Shown: piece by piece, positions 43,062-51,566 of the stretch
How positions within the stretch are numbered: the first letter of the stretch is position 1
Layout of the letters: every line of letters begins with the position of its first letter
Source of the DNA: Sphingomonas sp. YR710
GTDB lineage: Bacteria > Pseudomonadota > Alphaproteobacteria > Sphingomonadales > Sphingomonadaceae
Length of the DNA stretch: 64,000 nt
Direction: 5' to 3'
Assembly: GCF_900101455.1 (NCBI RefSeq)
Contig: NZ_FMZJ01000008.1
Span: 124,001 to 188,000, forward strand
Translations under genes and position numbers: made by a program
The notes under the pieces: generated by a model
What the model was told of the DNA's origin: nothing
Database searches by the model: none
Seen by the model: only the letters and a program-made list of their open reading frames with translations

Positions 43062-44903
43062 ATGATCGGCTCCCTCCTCATCGCCAATCGTGGCGAAATC
43101 GCGTGCCGGATCATCCGCACTGCGCGCCAGATGGGCATACGCACCGTTGCGGTTTACTCGGATGCCGACGCCTCGGCATTGCATGTTCGCGAGGCTGATG
43201 AGGCTGTCCATATCGGCCCATCCCCAGCGCGTGAAAGCTATCTGGTCGGTGAGAAGATCCTTGCTGCGGCCGGGGCGATCGGCGCCGAGGCTATCCATCC
43301 AGGTTATGGCTTCCTCTCGGAAAACGCCGGGTTCGCGGAAGCCGTACTCGCGGCGGGGCTCGTCTGGGTCGGGCCGATGCCGCATGCGATCCGTGCGATG
43401 GGCCTCAAGGACGCGGCCAAGAAACTGATGGCCGAGGCCGGCGTGCCGATTACGCCCGGCTATATGGGCGAGGATCAGAATCCGGCATTCCTCGCGGAAC
43501 AGGCCGGCGAGATCGGCTATCCTGTGCTGATCAAGGCGGTTGCCGGCGGCGGCGGCAAGGGCATGCGGCTCGTTGAAAGCCCTGCGGATTTCGTCGATGC
43601 GCTAGCCTCGTGCCAGCGTGAGGCCATTGAGTCGTTCGGCAACGCCCATGTGCTGATCGAGAAATATATCCCGCGTCCGCGCCATATCGAGGTGCAGGTG
43701 TTCGGCGATAGCCATGGCAACATCGTCCACCTGTTCGAACGCGACTGCTCGCTCCAGCGTCGTCACCAGAAGGTGATCGAGGAGGCGCCGGCGCCAGGCA
43801 TGGATGCGGACACACGTGCCGCGCTCTGCGCCGCAGCGGTACGCGCGGCCAAGGCGGTCGACTATGTCGGCGCAGGCACGGTCGAGTTCATCGCGGATGC
43901 GTCGGAAGGGCTGCGCGCGGACCGCATCTGGTTCATGGAAATGAACACGCGGCTGCAGGTCGAGCATCCGGTGACTGAGGAGATCACCGGCGTCGACCTC
44001 GTCGAATGGCAGCTTCGCGTCGCCAGTGGCGAGAAATTGCCGAAGGCGCAGGGCGAGCTTTCGATCGACGGCTGGGCGATGGAAGCGCGGCTCTATGCCG
44101 AGGATCCCGCGAGGGGCTTCCTGCCGAGTATCGGCGCGCTCGATGTGCTGCGCTTCGGCGAAGGCGAGGGGCGCCGCGTCGATACCGGCGTCTATCAGGG
44201 TGGCGAAGTTTCGCCTTTCTATGACCCGATGATCGCCAAGCTGATTGCGCGTGGCGATGATCGCGATCAGGCGCGCAAGAGGCTGGGGCGGATCCTCGCT
44301 GGCACCGCGGTGTGGCCGGTCAAGACCAATGCATCATTCCTCGTGAAGGCGCTCGAGCATCCGGCGTTCGTCGCCGGCGATGTCGATACCGGCCTGATCG
44401 GCCGCGACGGTGAGACAATGGGGGCGCCGCCGACACCATCGCCCGAAGCGCTGACGCGTGCGGCCATCGCGCTGGTGCCGCAGGCGGATCAGGCGGGTTT
44501 CCGGCTCAACGCGGCACGGGTCCGAAGCGCCCTCTTTCTGCTCGATGGCAACCCGGTCGACGTCATGCTGGAGGGCGAGGGGTGCGATAAGCCCGCCGCA
44601 TCGGCGCTCGTCACCGACCAGGGGCAGGCCTGGCTGCTGACGCCCTGGCGCAAGGATGGTTCGACCGGCGGGGTGGCATCGTCGGGGGTGATCCTTTCGC
44701 CCATGCCGGGCAGGGTGATCGCGGTCGCGGTCGCGGCCGGCGACAGGGTGATGAAGGGCCAGAAGCTGCTGACCCTCGAGGCGATGAAGATGGAACATAG
44801 CCTGGCCGCGCCGTTCGACGGCGTGGTGGCCGAACTCAATGCGGCGCCCGGCGCGCAGGTTCAGGTCGAGGCCGTGCTGGCGCGGATCGAGAAGGATATC
44901 TGA
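43062..44903 (+). CDS. mccA: Acyl-CoA carboxylase alpha subunit (biotin carboxylase plus BCCP)
   Basis: 613 residues. A biotin carboxylase (about 1-445) with IANRGEIACRIIRTARQMG at the start, the ATP-grasp glycine loop KAVAGGGGKGMRLV and FMEMNTRLQVEHPVTE. A C-terminal biotinyl domain (about 545-612) has the biotin lysine in EAMKMEHSLA. It is somewhat shorter than typical MccA (about 660). It carboxylates its biotin with bicarbonate and ATP for transfer by the beta subunit. Its stop overlaps the following MaoC start. Confidence 0.92.
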   Translation: MIGSLLIANRGEIACRIIRTARQMGIRTVAVYSDADASALHVREADEAVHIGPSPARESYLVGEKILAAAGAIGAEAIHPGYGFLSENAGFAEAVLAAGLVWVGPMPHAIRAMGLKDAAKKLMAEAGVPITPGYMGEDQNPAFLAEQAGEIGYPVLIKAVAGGGGKGMRLVESPADFVDALASCQREAIESFGNAHVLIEKYIPRPRHIEVQVFGDSHGNIVHLFERDCSLQRRHQKVIEEAPAPGMDADTRAALCAAAVRAAKAVDYVGAGTVEFIADASEGLRADRIWFMEMNTRLQVEHPVTEEITGVDLVEWQLRVASGEKLPKAQGELSIDGWAMEARLYAEDPARGFLPSIGALDVLRFGEGEGRRVDTGVYQGGEVSPFYDPMIAKLIARGDDRDQARKRLGRILAGTAVWPVKTNASFLVKALEHPAFVAGDVDTGLIGRDGETMGAPPTPSPEALTRAAIALVPQADQAGFRLNAARVRSALFLLDGNPVDVMLEGEGCDKPAASALVTDQGQAWLLTPWRKDGSTGGVASSGVILSPMPGRVIAVAVAAGDRVMKGQKLLTLEAMKMEHSLAAPFDGVVAELNAAPGAQVQVEAVLARIEKDI

Positions 44904-45355
44904 TGGCGGGGCGGCATTTCGACGAGTGGCAGATCGGCGACCGGATCGATCATGAAATCAGGCGCACGGTCACCGAGACTGACAATCTGCTTTTCTCGGT
45001 GATGACCCACAATCCGCAGCCGCTGCATATCGATGCCGAGGCGGCCCGGGCATCCGAGTTCGGCCAGATCCTCGTCAACGGCACCTTCACCTTCGCGCTG
45101 ATGATCGGGCTGACGATCAGCGACACGACTTTGGGCACGCTCGTCGCCAATCTCGGCTATGACAAGCTCGTCATGCCCAAGCCGGTATTCCTCGGCGATA
45201 CGATGCGGGCGACCAGCGAGATCAGCGAGTTGCGGGAATCGAAATCGCGCCCGAACGCGGGAATCGTCACCTTCACCCACGAACTGATCAACCAGCGGGG
45301 CGAAGTCGTGTGCCGCTGCCTGCGTATGGCCCTGCTCAAGCGCAAGGACGGCTGA
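44903..45355 (+). CDS. MaoC family dehydratase
   Basis: 150 residues of the hot-dog fold MaoC/(R)-hydratase type. The hydratase motif is MTHNPQPLHIDAEAA, in which Asn and His correspond to the catalytic D/N-x-N-P-x-H-x-D pattern. The next helix is GQILVNGTFTFALMIGL. It likely hydrates an enoyl-CoA. Its start overlaps the carboxylase stop (TGATG), so it belongs to the same operon. MaoC plus a CoA-ester lyase next door resembles mesaconyl/citramalyl-CoA chemistry, but the reaction is not established here. Confidence 0.85.
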   Translation: MAGRHFDEWQIGDRIDHEIRRTVTETDNLLFSVMTHNPQPLHIDAEAARASEFGQILVNGTFTFALMIGLTISDTTLGTLVANLGYDKLVMPKPVFLGDTMRATSEISELRESKSRPNAGIVTFTHELINQRGEVVCRCLRMALLKRKDG

Positions 45356-45361
45356 CCGCCG

Positions 45362-46249
45362 TCAGCGGCGCGCCAGCTTGAGCAATTGCTGCGCGCGGGC
45401 GAGATAGGGGCGGTCGAGCATGCCGCCCTTATAGCCGATCGCGCCGACCCCCGGATTGGCGGCAAACAGATCGACGATCTCCTGCGCGGCCGCGAGTTCG
45501 TCCGCATTGGGCGCGAAGGCTTCGTTGATCACGTCGACCTGCGCCGGATGGATGGCCAACATACCGCGGTAGCCGGAGCGCCGCACCATCTCCGCACGCT
45601 TGCGCAGCCCGTCGAGATCGCGAAAATCGCCCTGGATCGTGTCGATCGGTGCGACGCCCGCGGCTGCGGCACCGAGCAGGCACAGGCTGCGTGCCAGTTC
45701 GAAGGTGAAGCTATAGGCCCCGTCGGGCGTGTAATTCTCGCTGGCGCCGATCGAGGCGGCCAGATCCTCGGCCCCCCAGGTCAGCGCGACGACCCGCGGC
45801 GCGCCGGCATAGTCGCCGGTCGTGAACATGGCCGCGGCGGTTTCGGTCGCGAGCACGATCACCTTGGTCGCGCCCTGCTCGATGCCGTTGGCGGCTTCGA
45901 GCGCCGACAGATAATGGTCGAGCCGTTCGACGTCGGGGCGGCCGCAGGCCTTGGGCAGCATGATGCCGCCTGGACGCCCTGGCATCACCGCCACCAGATC
46001 CGCCAGCGTATGGGGGCCATCCAGCGGATTGACGCGGACCCACAGCCGTTCGTGGCCCGATTGTTGGCTCTTCAGGAAATCGAGGACCATCGTCCGCGCC
46101 GTCGGCTTTTCGGAATCGGCGACCGCGTCTTCAAGATCGATAAGGACGATGTCGGCCGGACCGGCCGCCGCCTTCTCCATCTTCTTCTCGCTGTCGCCCG
46201 GGGCGAACAGCCATGATCGTGCGCTGAAGACTTCTCCGCGAACTGCCAT
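45362..46249 (-). CDS. HpcH/HpaI aldolase/citrate lyase family CoA-ester lyase
   Basis: 295 residues. CitE-like features: RSWLFAPGDSEKKMEKAAA near the start, DIVLIDLEDAV (metal ligand region), LWVRVNPLDG, and the later IQGDFRDLDGLRKRAEMVR and GMLAIHPAQVDVINEAF. Family members cleave citryl-, malyl- or citramalyl-CoA. GAGAGGAA precedes the ATG at 46249. It is convergent with the MaoC gene, 6 nt apart, so it is functionally rather than transcriptionally linked to the carboxylase operon. Confidence 0.88.
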   Translation of the reverse strand: MAVRGEVFSARSWLFAPGDSEKKMEKAAAGPADIVLIDLEDAVADSEKPTARTMVLDFLKSQQSGHERLWVRVNPLDGPHTLADLVAVMPGRPGGIMLPKACGRPDVERLDHYLSALEAANGIEQGATKVIVLATETAAAMFTTGDYAGAPRVVALTWGAEDLAASIGASENYTPDGAYSFTFELARSLCLLGAAAAGVAPIDTIQGDFRDLDGLRKRAEMVRRSGYRGMLAIHPAQVDVINEAFAPNADELAAAQEIVDLFAANPGVGAIGYKGGMLDRPYLARAQQLLKLARR

Positions 46250-46329
46250 TTTCTGTTCCTCTCGGGGCTTAGGCCGCCATTTTTTCGTTGGGAGGCCTGT
46301 TCGTGCGGCCACGGAAGCGTCGCGCCAGG

Positions 46330-48054
46330 TCAGGCCGCGATATCATAGCCCTGAATTTCGCCGGCCAGATAGAGGTTGCGGGCCTTGGCGCGGCTGAGCT
46401 TGCCCGAACTCGTCTTGGGCAGGGTGCGCGGCGGCACCAGTTCGACAACGCAATGCATGCCGGTGATCGCGCGGACCTTCTCGCGAATCTGATCGCGCAG
46501 ACGCGCGCGTTCCTGCTGATCGGAGGTGCGGCACTGGACGAGCACGGCCGGGGTTTCCTCGCCGCCTGGCGTGGTGATCGCGAAGGCCGCGATATCGCCC
46601 GCCTTGAAACCGGGCAATTGTTCGACCGCCCATTCGATATCCTGCGGCCAGTGGTTCTTGCCGTTGATGATGATCATGTCCTTGGCACGACCGACGATGT
46701 AGATCGAACCGTTGCTCAGATAGGCCATGTCGCCAGTATCGAGCCAGCCGTCGGACATGCAGGCGGCGGTCGCCTCATCGTCGCGGAAATAGCCCTGCAT
46801 GATCGACGGGCCTTTCGCCCATAATTTGCCGATCATCTTCTCGGGCAAAGGCACCCCATCCTCGTCGCGGATCTCGACGCTCATGTCGCGCACCGGCTTG
46901 CCGCAATTGACGATCGCGCGGAAGCGGCGCGGACGATCCTGCGGATCGCTGCCGCCCGACAATTGCGTCTCTTCTACCAGTTCGACGACAATGCCTTCGC
47001 CCGGTGGCATGATCGACACCGCAAGCGTCGCCTCGGCCAGGCCATAGCTGGGCAGGAAGGCGTTTGCCTTGAAGCCGGCCTCGGCAAAGGCATCGACGAA
47101 ATTCTGCATGACATCGGGGCGGATCATGTCGGCGCCGTTGCCGGCCAGCCGCCAGCGCGACAGATCGAACCGGTCCGACGCCTTGGTCTGGCTCGACATG
47201 CGCCGCGCGCAGATATCGTAGCCGAAGGTCGGCGAATAGCTGACGGTGGTGCCCTGATGGCGGCTGATCATATCGAGCCAGGCAAGCGGCCGGCGCGCGA
47301 AATCTTCGGTCTTCAGGTAATCGGTCGAAACCTGGTTGGCGACCGGTGACAGGAAACACCCGACCAGTCCCATGTCATGATACCATGGCAGCCACGAGAC
47401 GCAGCGGTCCTGCGGTTCCAGCATCATCCCCCAGGCATGTGCCGCAAGGTTGTTGAGCAGCGCGCGATGGGTGACGGCCACGCCGTGCGGGAAGCGGGTC
47501 GATCCGCTCGAATATTGCAGATAGGCGATATCGTCGGGCGATAGCGTCGGCAGGGTGGCGGGCTTCACGTCACGTGCCGCGAAGCCTTCGTAATCGAGCC
47601 CGTTGACCTTGCGTTGCGCGGCTGCGGCGCCGGCCATTTCGGCGAGCTCGATCGGATAGAAGAGCATTTTCGGATCCGAGCTACCCAATTGCACAGCAAG
47701 CTGATCGATATAGCTGTCCTTGCCACCGAAGGATGTCGGCAGCGGCAACGGCACCGGCCAGGCACCGGCATAGACGGCGCCGAAGAACATTGCGGCAAAG
47801 TCGCGCCCCGTCTCCGCAACCAGCGCGATGCGATCGCCGGGCCGGATGCCATGTTCGATCAGGCGGCAGGCATTTGCGAGCGCGTCGGTGCGCAGCGTGG
47901 AAAAGGGGTAAGCTTGTGAAAGCTGGCCGCGGGCATCGTGGAAGTTCAGCCCACGCTCGCCGCTCGCGGCATAATCGAGCGCATCGATCAGCGTCTCGAA
48001 ATCGGCAAAGCGGCGCGGCAGCGCATCGACCGTCGGCGTCGGCTCCAATGCCAT
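46330..48054 (-). CDS. Fatty acyl-AMP ligase (FAAL)
   Basis: 574 residues of the adenylate-forming superfamily. The A3 motif reads YLQYSSGSTRFPHGVAVTHR, A5 YGLAEATLAVSIMPPG, A7/A8 DGWLDTGDMAYLSNG and YIVGRAKDMIIINGKNHWPQ. A sequence such as DLSRWRLAGNGADMIRP and the overall length place it with FAALs. FAALs activate a fatty acid as acyl-AMP and usually load it on an acyl carrier protein for polyketide, lipopeptide or lipid synthesis. No carrier or synthase gene is in the window. AAGGA lies 12-13 nt before the ATG at 48054, a little far. It is downstream of nothing else on its strand. Confidence 0.87.
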   Translation of the reverse strand: MALEPTPTVDALPRRFADFETLIDALDYAASGERGLNFHDARGQLSQAYPFSTLRTDALANACRLIEHGIRPGDRIALVAETGRDFAAMFFGAVYAGAWPVPLPLPTSFGGKDSYIDQLAVQLGSSDPKMLFYPIELAEMAGAAAAQRKVNGLDYEGFAARDVKPATLPTLSPDDIAYLQYSSGSTRFPHGVAVTHRALLNNLAAHAWGMMLEPQDRCVSWLPWYHDMGLVGCFLSPVANQVSTDYLKTEDFARRPLAWLDMISRHQGTTVSYSPTFGYDICARRMSSQTKASDRFDLSRWRLAGNGADMIRPDVMQNFVDAFAEAGFKANAFLPSYGLAEATLAVSIMPPGEGIVVELVEETQLSGGSDPQDRPRRFRAIVNCGKPVRDMSVEIRDEDGVPLPEKMIGKLWAKGPSIMQGYFRDDEATAACMSDGWLDTGDMAYLSNGSIYIVGRAKDMIIINGKNHWPQDIEWAVEQLPGFKAGDIAAFAITTPGGEETPAVLVQCRTSDQQERARLRDQIREKVRAITGMHCVVELVPPRTLPKTSSGKLSRAKARNLYLAGEIQGYDIAA

Positions 48055-48226
48055 AATATCGCGATTTCCTTTCGCACTTGTCCTGCGGCTAAGCTGATCG
48101 AGCACGTTCGCAGGTCCCTTCATTCGGCAATTCGGCCCGCATATCGAACAGACGAGCCTTCACAGCTGACTTCGTAGGGACAAGCCGCGTTCAAAATCCG
48201 GCCCGACTGTGGCACAATCATGGCGT

Positions 48227-48781
48227 ATGTCGCCTATCATCACAAAGCCGTCATCGAAACCCTATACGGCAAGCAGCCTCGAACAGGCCGCGCTGCGTTA
48301 TGCAGCGCGCTACGCCACTACCCGCGCGAAGCTGAACACTTACTTGCAACGCAAGCTCGCGGATCGAGGGTGGGATGGCGAGGAGCCTGCCGATGTCGAG
48401 TCGTTGGTGGAACGATTTTCGCAACGCGGCTATGTGAACGATGCTGCTTATGCCGAAAGCAAAGCCGCATCGTTGTTGCGGCGCGGCTATGGCGGGAGGC
48501 GGATCGAGGCCAGTTTGCGGGCCGCCGGGATCGATCGAGAGACAGCCGATATGCTGCAGGGCACGCTCGAACAATCGGCGGATGCGGCGGCGTTGGCCTG
48601 CGCGCGGCGGCGAAAGCTCGGCCCATTTTCAAAAAAACCGCAAAATTCCGATGAAATTCGCAAATCTCTTGCCGCGATGATGCGGGCCGGGCACGGGCTC
48701 GGCGTCTCACTAAGGATATTGAGAGCGGTTGATCAGGGGGGCTATCCTGATGAGGAAAACGTTTCGCCGGACGCCGATTGA
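48227..48781 (+). CDS. recX: Regulatory protein RecX
   Basis: 184 residues of three-helix repeats: ALRYAARYATTRAKLNTYLQRKL, then VESLVERFSQRGYVNDAAYAESKA, and RRGYGGRRIEASLRAAGIDRE. These match the RecX pattern. RecX inhibits RecA filament formation. It is unlinked to recA here. The start is uncertain between 48209 and 48227; neither has a clear ribosome binding site. Confidence 0.82.
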   Translation: MSPIITKPSSKPYTASSLEQAALRYAARYATTRAKLNTYLQRKLADRGWDGEEPADVESLVERFSQRGYVNDAAYAESKAASLLRRGYGGRRIEASLRAAGIDRETADMLQGTLEQSADAAALACARRRKLGPFSKKPQNSDEIRKSLAAMMRAGHGLGVSLRILRAVDQGGYPDEENVSPDAD

Positions 48782-48856
48782 GGCCGATAATAAAAGCGGT
48801 TTCGCTTCGTTGCGGAACTATGATAAAAAGCAGCAAGAACAGCGGGTGTCGTAACG

Positions 48857-49453
48857 ATGAATGAACAGTTTGTTGCGTCTGTTTCGCTGCGCGATCTGGG
48901 CCTTGAGGGTTCGGATGACCGCGCGGGATTCGGCGCGAACGAGCCAGCGGAAACGGTTGTGGGGGCCGTCAAATGGTTCGATGCCACCCGTGGCTTCGGC
49001 TTCATCGCTGCTGATGGCGATCGTGGCGATGTGCTGGTTCATTTTTCCGTTCTGCGCGATCATGGTCGCCGCACCTTGCCCGAAGGCGCGCGGATTGCGT
49101 GCGAGGTCGTGGCGCGCGATCGGGGATTGCAGGCGCGCCGCATTCTGGCGATCGATCTTTCGACCGCTACCGGCCCTGACCCTGATCTGATCGCCAAGCG
49201 CAATGCCGATCGTGTCGATCCCGCGGCGCTGGTAGATCGCGCCGGCGCGCCTGAGAACGTGACGGTAAAGTGGTTCAACCGGTTGAAGGGCTACGGATTT
49301 GTCGTGCGCGACAATGATCCGCAGGATATCTTCGTCCATATGGAAACAGTTCGCCGTGCCGGGCTGGCCGATCTCATCCCGGAAACGCGGATGAAGGCCC
49401 GGATTGCCGAGGGGCGCAAGGGGCCGCTTGCCGTGGAATTGTTTCAGGATTGA
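48857..49453 (+). CDS. cspD: Cold-shock protein with two CSD domains
   Basis: 198 residues with two cold-shock domains. Domain 1 (about 34-100) has VKWFDATRGFGFIAADG with RNP1-like GFGFIA and RNP2-like DVLVHFSVL. Domain 2 (about 132-196) has VKWFNRLKGYGFVVRDN and DIFVHMETV. Two-domain CSPs are typical of alphaproteobacteria (Caulobacter CspC/CspD are of this type). They bind single-stranded nucleic acid, often in stationary phase. The upstream 75 bp is A-rich. The next gene starts within a few nt of its stop. Confidence 0.9.
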   Translation: MNEQFVASVSLRDLGLEGSDDRAGFGANEPAETVVGAVKWFDATRGFGFIAADGDRGDVLVHFSVLRDHGRRTLPEGARIACEVVARDRGLQARRILAIDLSTATGPDPDLIAKRNADRVDPAALVDRAGAPENVTVKWFNRLKGYGFVVRDNDPQDIFVHMETVRRAGLADLIPETRMKARIAEGRKGPLAVELFQD

Positions 49454-49455
49454 TC

Positions 49456-49944
49456 GTGACCGCATCGAAGGTTCGTACCGCGCTCGTCTGTGCGCTGATC
49501 GCGGTTGCCGGGTGTGCGCCGTCGTCGGCCAAACCCGGAACCTCTGTCGTCGCGGCGAAGCTGACGCCGCTGGATATCGTGACCGCGAACAGGAACAAGA
49601 CAGTCCACTTTCACGTCGAAGTGGCGCGGACCGATGCGGAGCAGGAGCGTGGGCTGATGTTCCGCACCGGCTTGCCCGATCATGGCGGCATGATCTTCCC
49701 GATGGCATCGCCGCGCTGGGCGGTGTTCTGGATGAAAAATACGCTGATCCCGCTCGACATGATCTTCATCCGTGCCGATGGCCATATTGCGCGGATCGCC
49801 GCCAATACCACGCCGCAGAGCCTGGATCAGGTATCGTCGGGAGAGCCGGTGATCGCGGTATTGGAGATCATCGGGGGCGGTGCCGAGAAGGATGGCCTAC
49901 AGGCGGGTGATCTTGTCCGGTGGCCCGGCGGACCGGCTTCCTGA
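49456..49944 (+). CDS. DUF192 family lipoprotein
   Basis: 162 residues. The signal peptide ends in a lipobox AVAGC, so a lipid anchor on Cys is likely. The remainder is a DUF192 domain: EVARTDAEQERGLMFRTGLPD, MIFPMASPRWAVFWMKNTLIPLDMIFI shortened here to its key WMKNT, and DGLQAGDLVR. The function of DUF192 is unknown. The start is GTG at 49456 with AGGA about 7 nt upstream. It lies in the conserved run after cspD. Confidence 0.82.
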   Translation: MTASKVRTALVCALIAVAGCAPSSAKPGTSVVAAKLTPLDIVTANRNKTVHFHVEVARTDAEQERGLMFRTGLPDHGGMIFPMASPRWAVFWMKNTLIPLDMIFIRADGHIARIAANTTPQSLDQVSSGEPVIAVLEIIGGGAEKDGLQAGDLVRWPGGPAS

Positions 49945-49998
49945 AAGACATGATCTGAATCGGTTGCGCCGGCGCACTCGTCCGGGCTAAGCGGGGAT

Positions 49999-50388
49999 AT
50001 GGCGATACTCGGGAAAATCTTCACCTGGTGGGATGGCGCAACGATCGGCACCCTGCTGTTCAGCCGCCGCAATGGGACGCGCGTGGGCGCGGACGCATTG
50101 GGCAACATCTATTATGAGGGCGGGGAGACCACCGACGGCCGCAAGCGCCGCTGGGTAATCTACAGTGGCCCCAACGATGCCAGCCGGGTTCCTGCCGAAT
50201 GGCATGGCTGGTTGCATCACAGTGTGGATGTTACGCCGGATCATTTGCCGTCGCCACGCGTCTGGCAAAAGCCGGCGGTCCCTAATCTTACAGGCAGCGA
50301 GGCTGCCTATCGGCCGTCGGGCGCGCTGGAGCGCGGCGGCATCCGTGCGGCCGCTACTGGCGATTATGAGGCGTGGAGCCCGAACTGA
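49999..50388 (+). CDS. NDUFA12-like NADH:ubiquinone oxidoreductase accessory protein
   Basis: 129 residues of the NDUFA12 (B17.2) family. It is recognisable from LGNIYYEGGETTDGRKRRWV and VPAEWHGWLHHSVDVTP. In mitochondria and alphaproteobacteria this protein is a peripheral subunit of complex I. The core nuo operon is not in this window; the gene is normally separate. It is followed within 4 nt by mlaD, as in other alphaproteobacteria. Confidence 0.9.
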   Translation: MAILGKIFTWWDGATIGTLLFSRRNGTRVGADALGNIYYEGGETTDGRKRRWVIYSGPNDASRVPAEWHGWLHHSVDVTPDHLPSPRVWQKPAVPNLTGSEAAYRPSGALERGGIRAAATGDYEAWSPN

Positions 50389-50391
50389 GCT

Positions 50392-50889
50392 ATGAAGACC
50401 CTGTTTCGTGAAAATCTGGGCGAAGCCCTGGTCGGTCTGTTCGTCGTTATTTTCGCGATCTGGTTCGTCTGGTTTGCATGGGCGCGGACGGGCGGCGGCG
50501 ACAGGCCGGGCGCTATTCACGTCACCGCGCTGTTTCCGAACAGCACGGGCGTGAATGTCGGCAGCGACGTACGTGTCGCTGGCATGAAGATCGGTACTGT
50601 CACACAACAGGAGCTCGATCCGCAAAGCTTTCAGGTGAAGATCACGCTGGCGCTCGATCCTGCGGTGAAGCTGCCTGCCGACAGCAGCGCCGCGATCACG
50701 TCCGAGGGGTTTCTCGGGGCGACATTCATCTCGCTGCTGCCCGGTGGCGATCCGGCGCCGCTCAAGGATGGCGACACAATCGCCGATACGCAGGGCGCGA
50801 TGGATCTGATGAGCATGGTGGGCCAGTTCATCAACAAATCCGGCAGTTCCTCGACCGATGCCAAGCCAGCGGAAAAGAAAGCACCGTGA
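50392..50889 (+). CDS. mlaD: MlaD-type phospholipid transport substrate-binding protein
   Basis: 165 residues. An N-terminal membrane anchor (EALVGLFVVIFAIWFVWFAW) precedes one MCE domain with VTALFPNSTGVNVGSDVRVA and GFLGATFISLLPGG. MlaD binds phospholipid in the periplasm as part of the MlaFEDB complex that maintains outer-membrane lipid asymmetry. mlaE, mlaF and mlaC are not adjacent. A short polar tail (SSSTDAKPAEKKAP) ends the protein. It overlaps the DUF2155 gene by 4 nt. Confidence 0.88.
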   Translation: MKTLFRENLGEALVGLFVVIFAIWFVWFAWARTGGGDRPGAIHVTALFPNSTGVNVGSDVRVAGMKIGTVTQQELDPQSFQVKITLALDPAVKLPADSSAAITSEGFLGATFISLLPGGDPAPLKDGDTIADTQGAMDLMSMVGQFINKSGSSSTDAKPAEKKAP

Positions 50890-51566
50890 AGCGGATCGCG
50901 CTGGGCGCGCTCGCGCTCGGCGGGCTCGGATTGGCCGCGTGGCAAGCCTATGCCCTGGGCAGTCAGCCGGTCGAGGCGGTGGTTCCGGATGAGGAAAGCA
51001 CCGTGGCCCCGGCGCCTGCGGGGCCGTCCGAGTCCGGTGACAATGCGACGGAGGCCCTATCGAAGCCCGCGCCGCCGCCCGAGCGGCCTTTGGTCACGGC
51101 CGAAACACCGCTGGCCGAACGTGTGGCGGTGCTCGGCCTGCTCAACAAGCGAAGCGGTGAATCGCGGGACCTGACCTTACGGCCCGGCCAGGCGGTTCGT
51201 GTGGGCGATGTCGTGGTGCGGCTGCGCACCTGCGAGACAACCGCGCCGTGGGAGGATCAGAAGCTCACCGGTGCGTTCGTCCAGGTCGATGTACGGAACC
51301 GTGACGGCAGCTGGCGTCGGCCATTTTCCGGATGGTTGTACAAGGAATCACCCTCACTCAACGCCGTCGAAGATGCGGTTTATGACGTTTGGCCCAAAAG
51401 CTGTGCGATGGTCCATCCCGATATCGGCCCCGATACCGTACGGATTACCGGCTCGATTCCGTCGAGCGCGAAGAAGTCGGCCGGCGACGAAAAGGCCCCC
51501 GCCATTTCGCCGGGTACGACCGGCCCCTTGCCGACGCCGAGCGCCGCATCCAGCAATCCGACATAG
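50886..51566 (+). CDS. DUF2155 domain-containing exported protein
   Basis: 226 residues from a GTG start overlapping the mlaD stop. A signal-peptide-like N-terminus (LALGGLGLAAWQAYALG), a proline-rich spacer, and the DUF2155 core (about 95-195) containing VVVRLRTCETTAPWEDQKL and FSGWLYKESPSLNAVEDAVYDVW with two cysteines. A serine/proline tail follows. DUF2155 function is unknown. The last 187 bp overlap the convergent aat gene. Confidence 0.85.
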   Translation: MKRIALGALALGGLGLAAWQAYALGSQPVEAVVPDEESTVAPAPAGPSESGDNATEALSKPAPPPERPLVTAETPLAERVAVLGLLNKRSGESRDLTLRPGQAVRVGDVVVRLRTCETTAPWEDQKLTGAFVQVDVRNRDGSWRRPFSGWLYKESPSLNAVEDAVYDVWPKSCAMVHPDIGPDTVRITGSIPSSAKKSAGDEKAPAISPGTTGPLPTPSAASSNPT

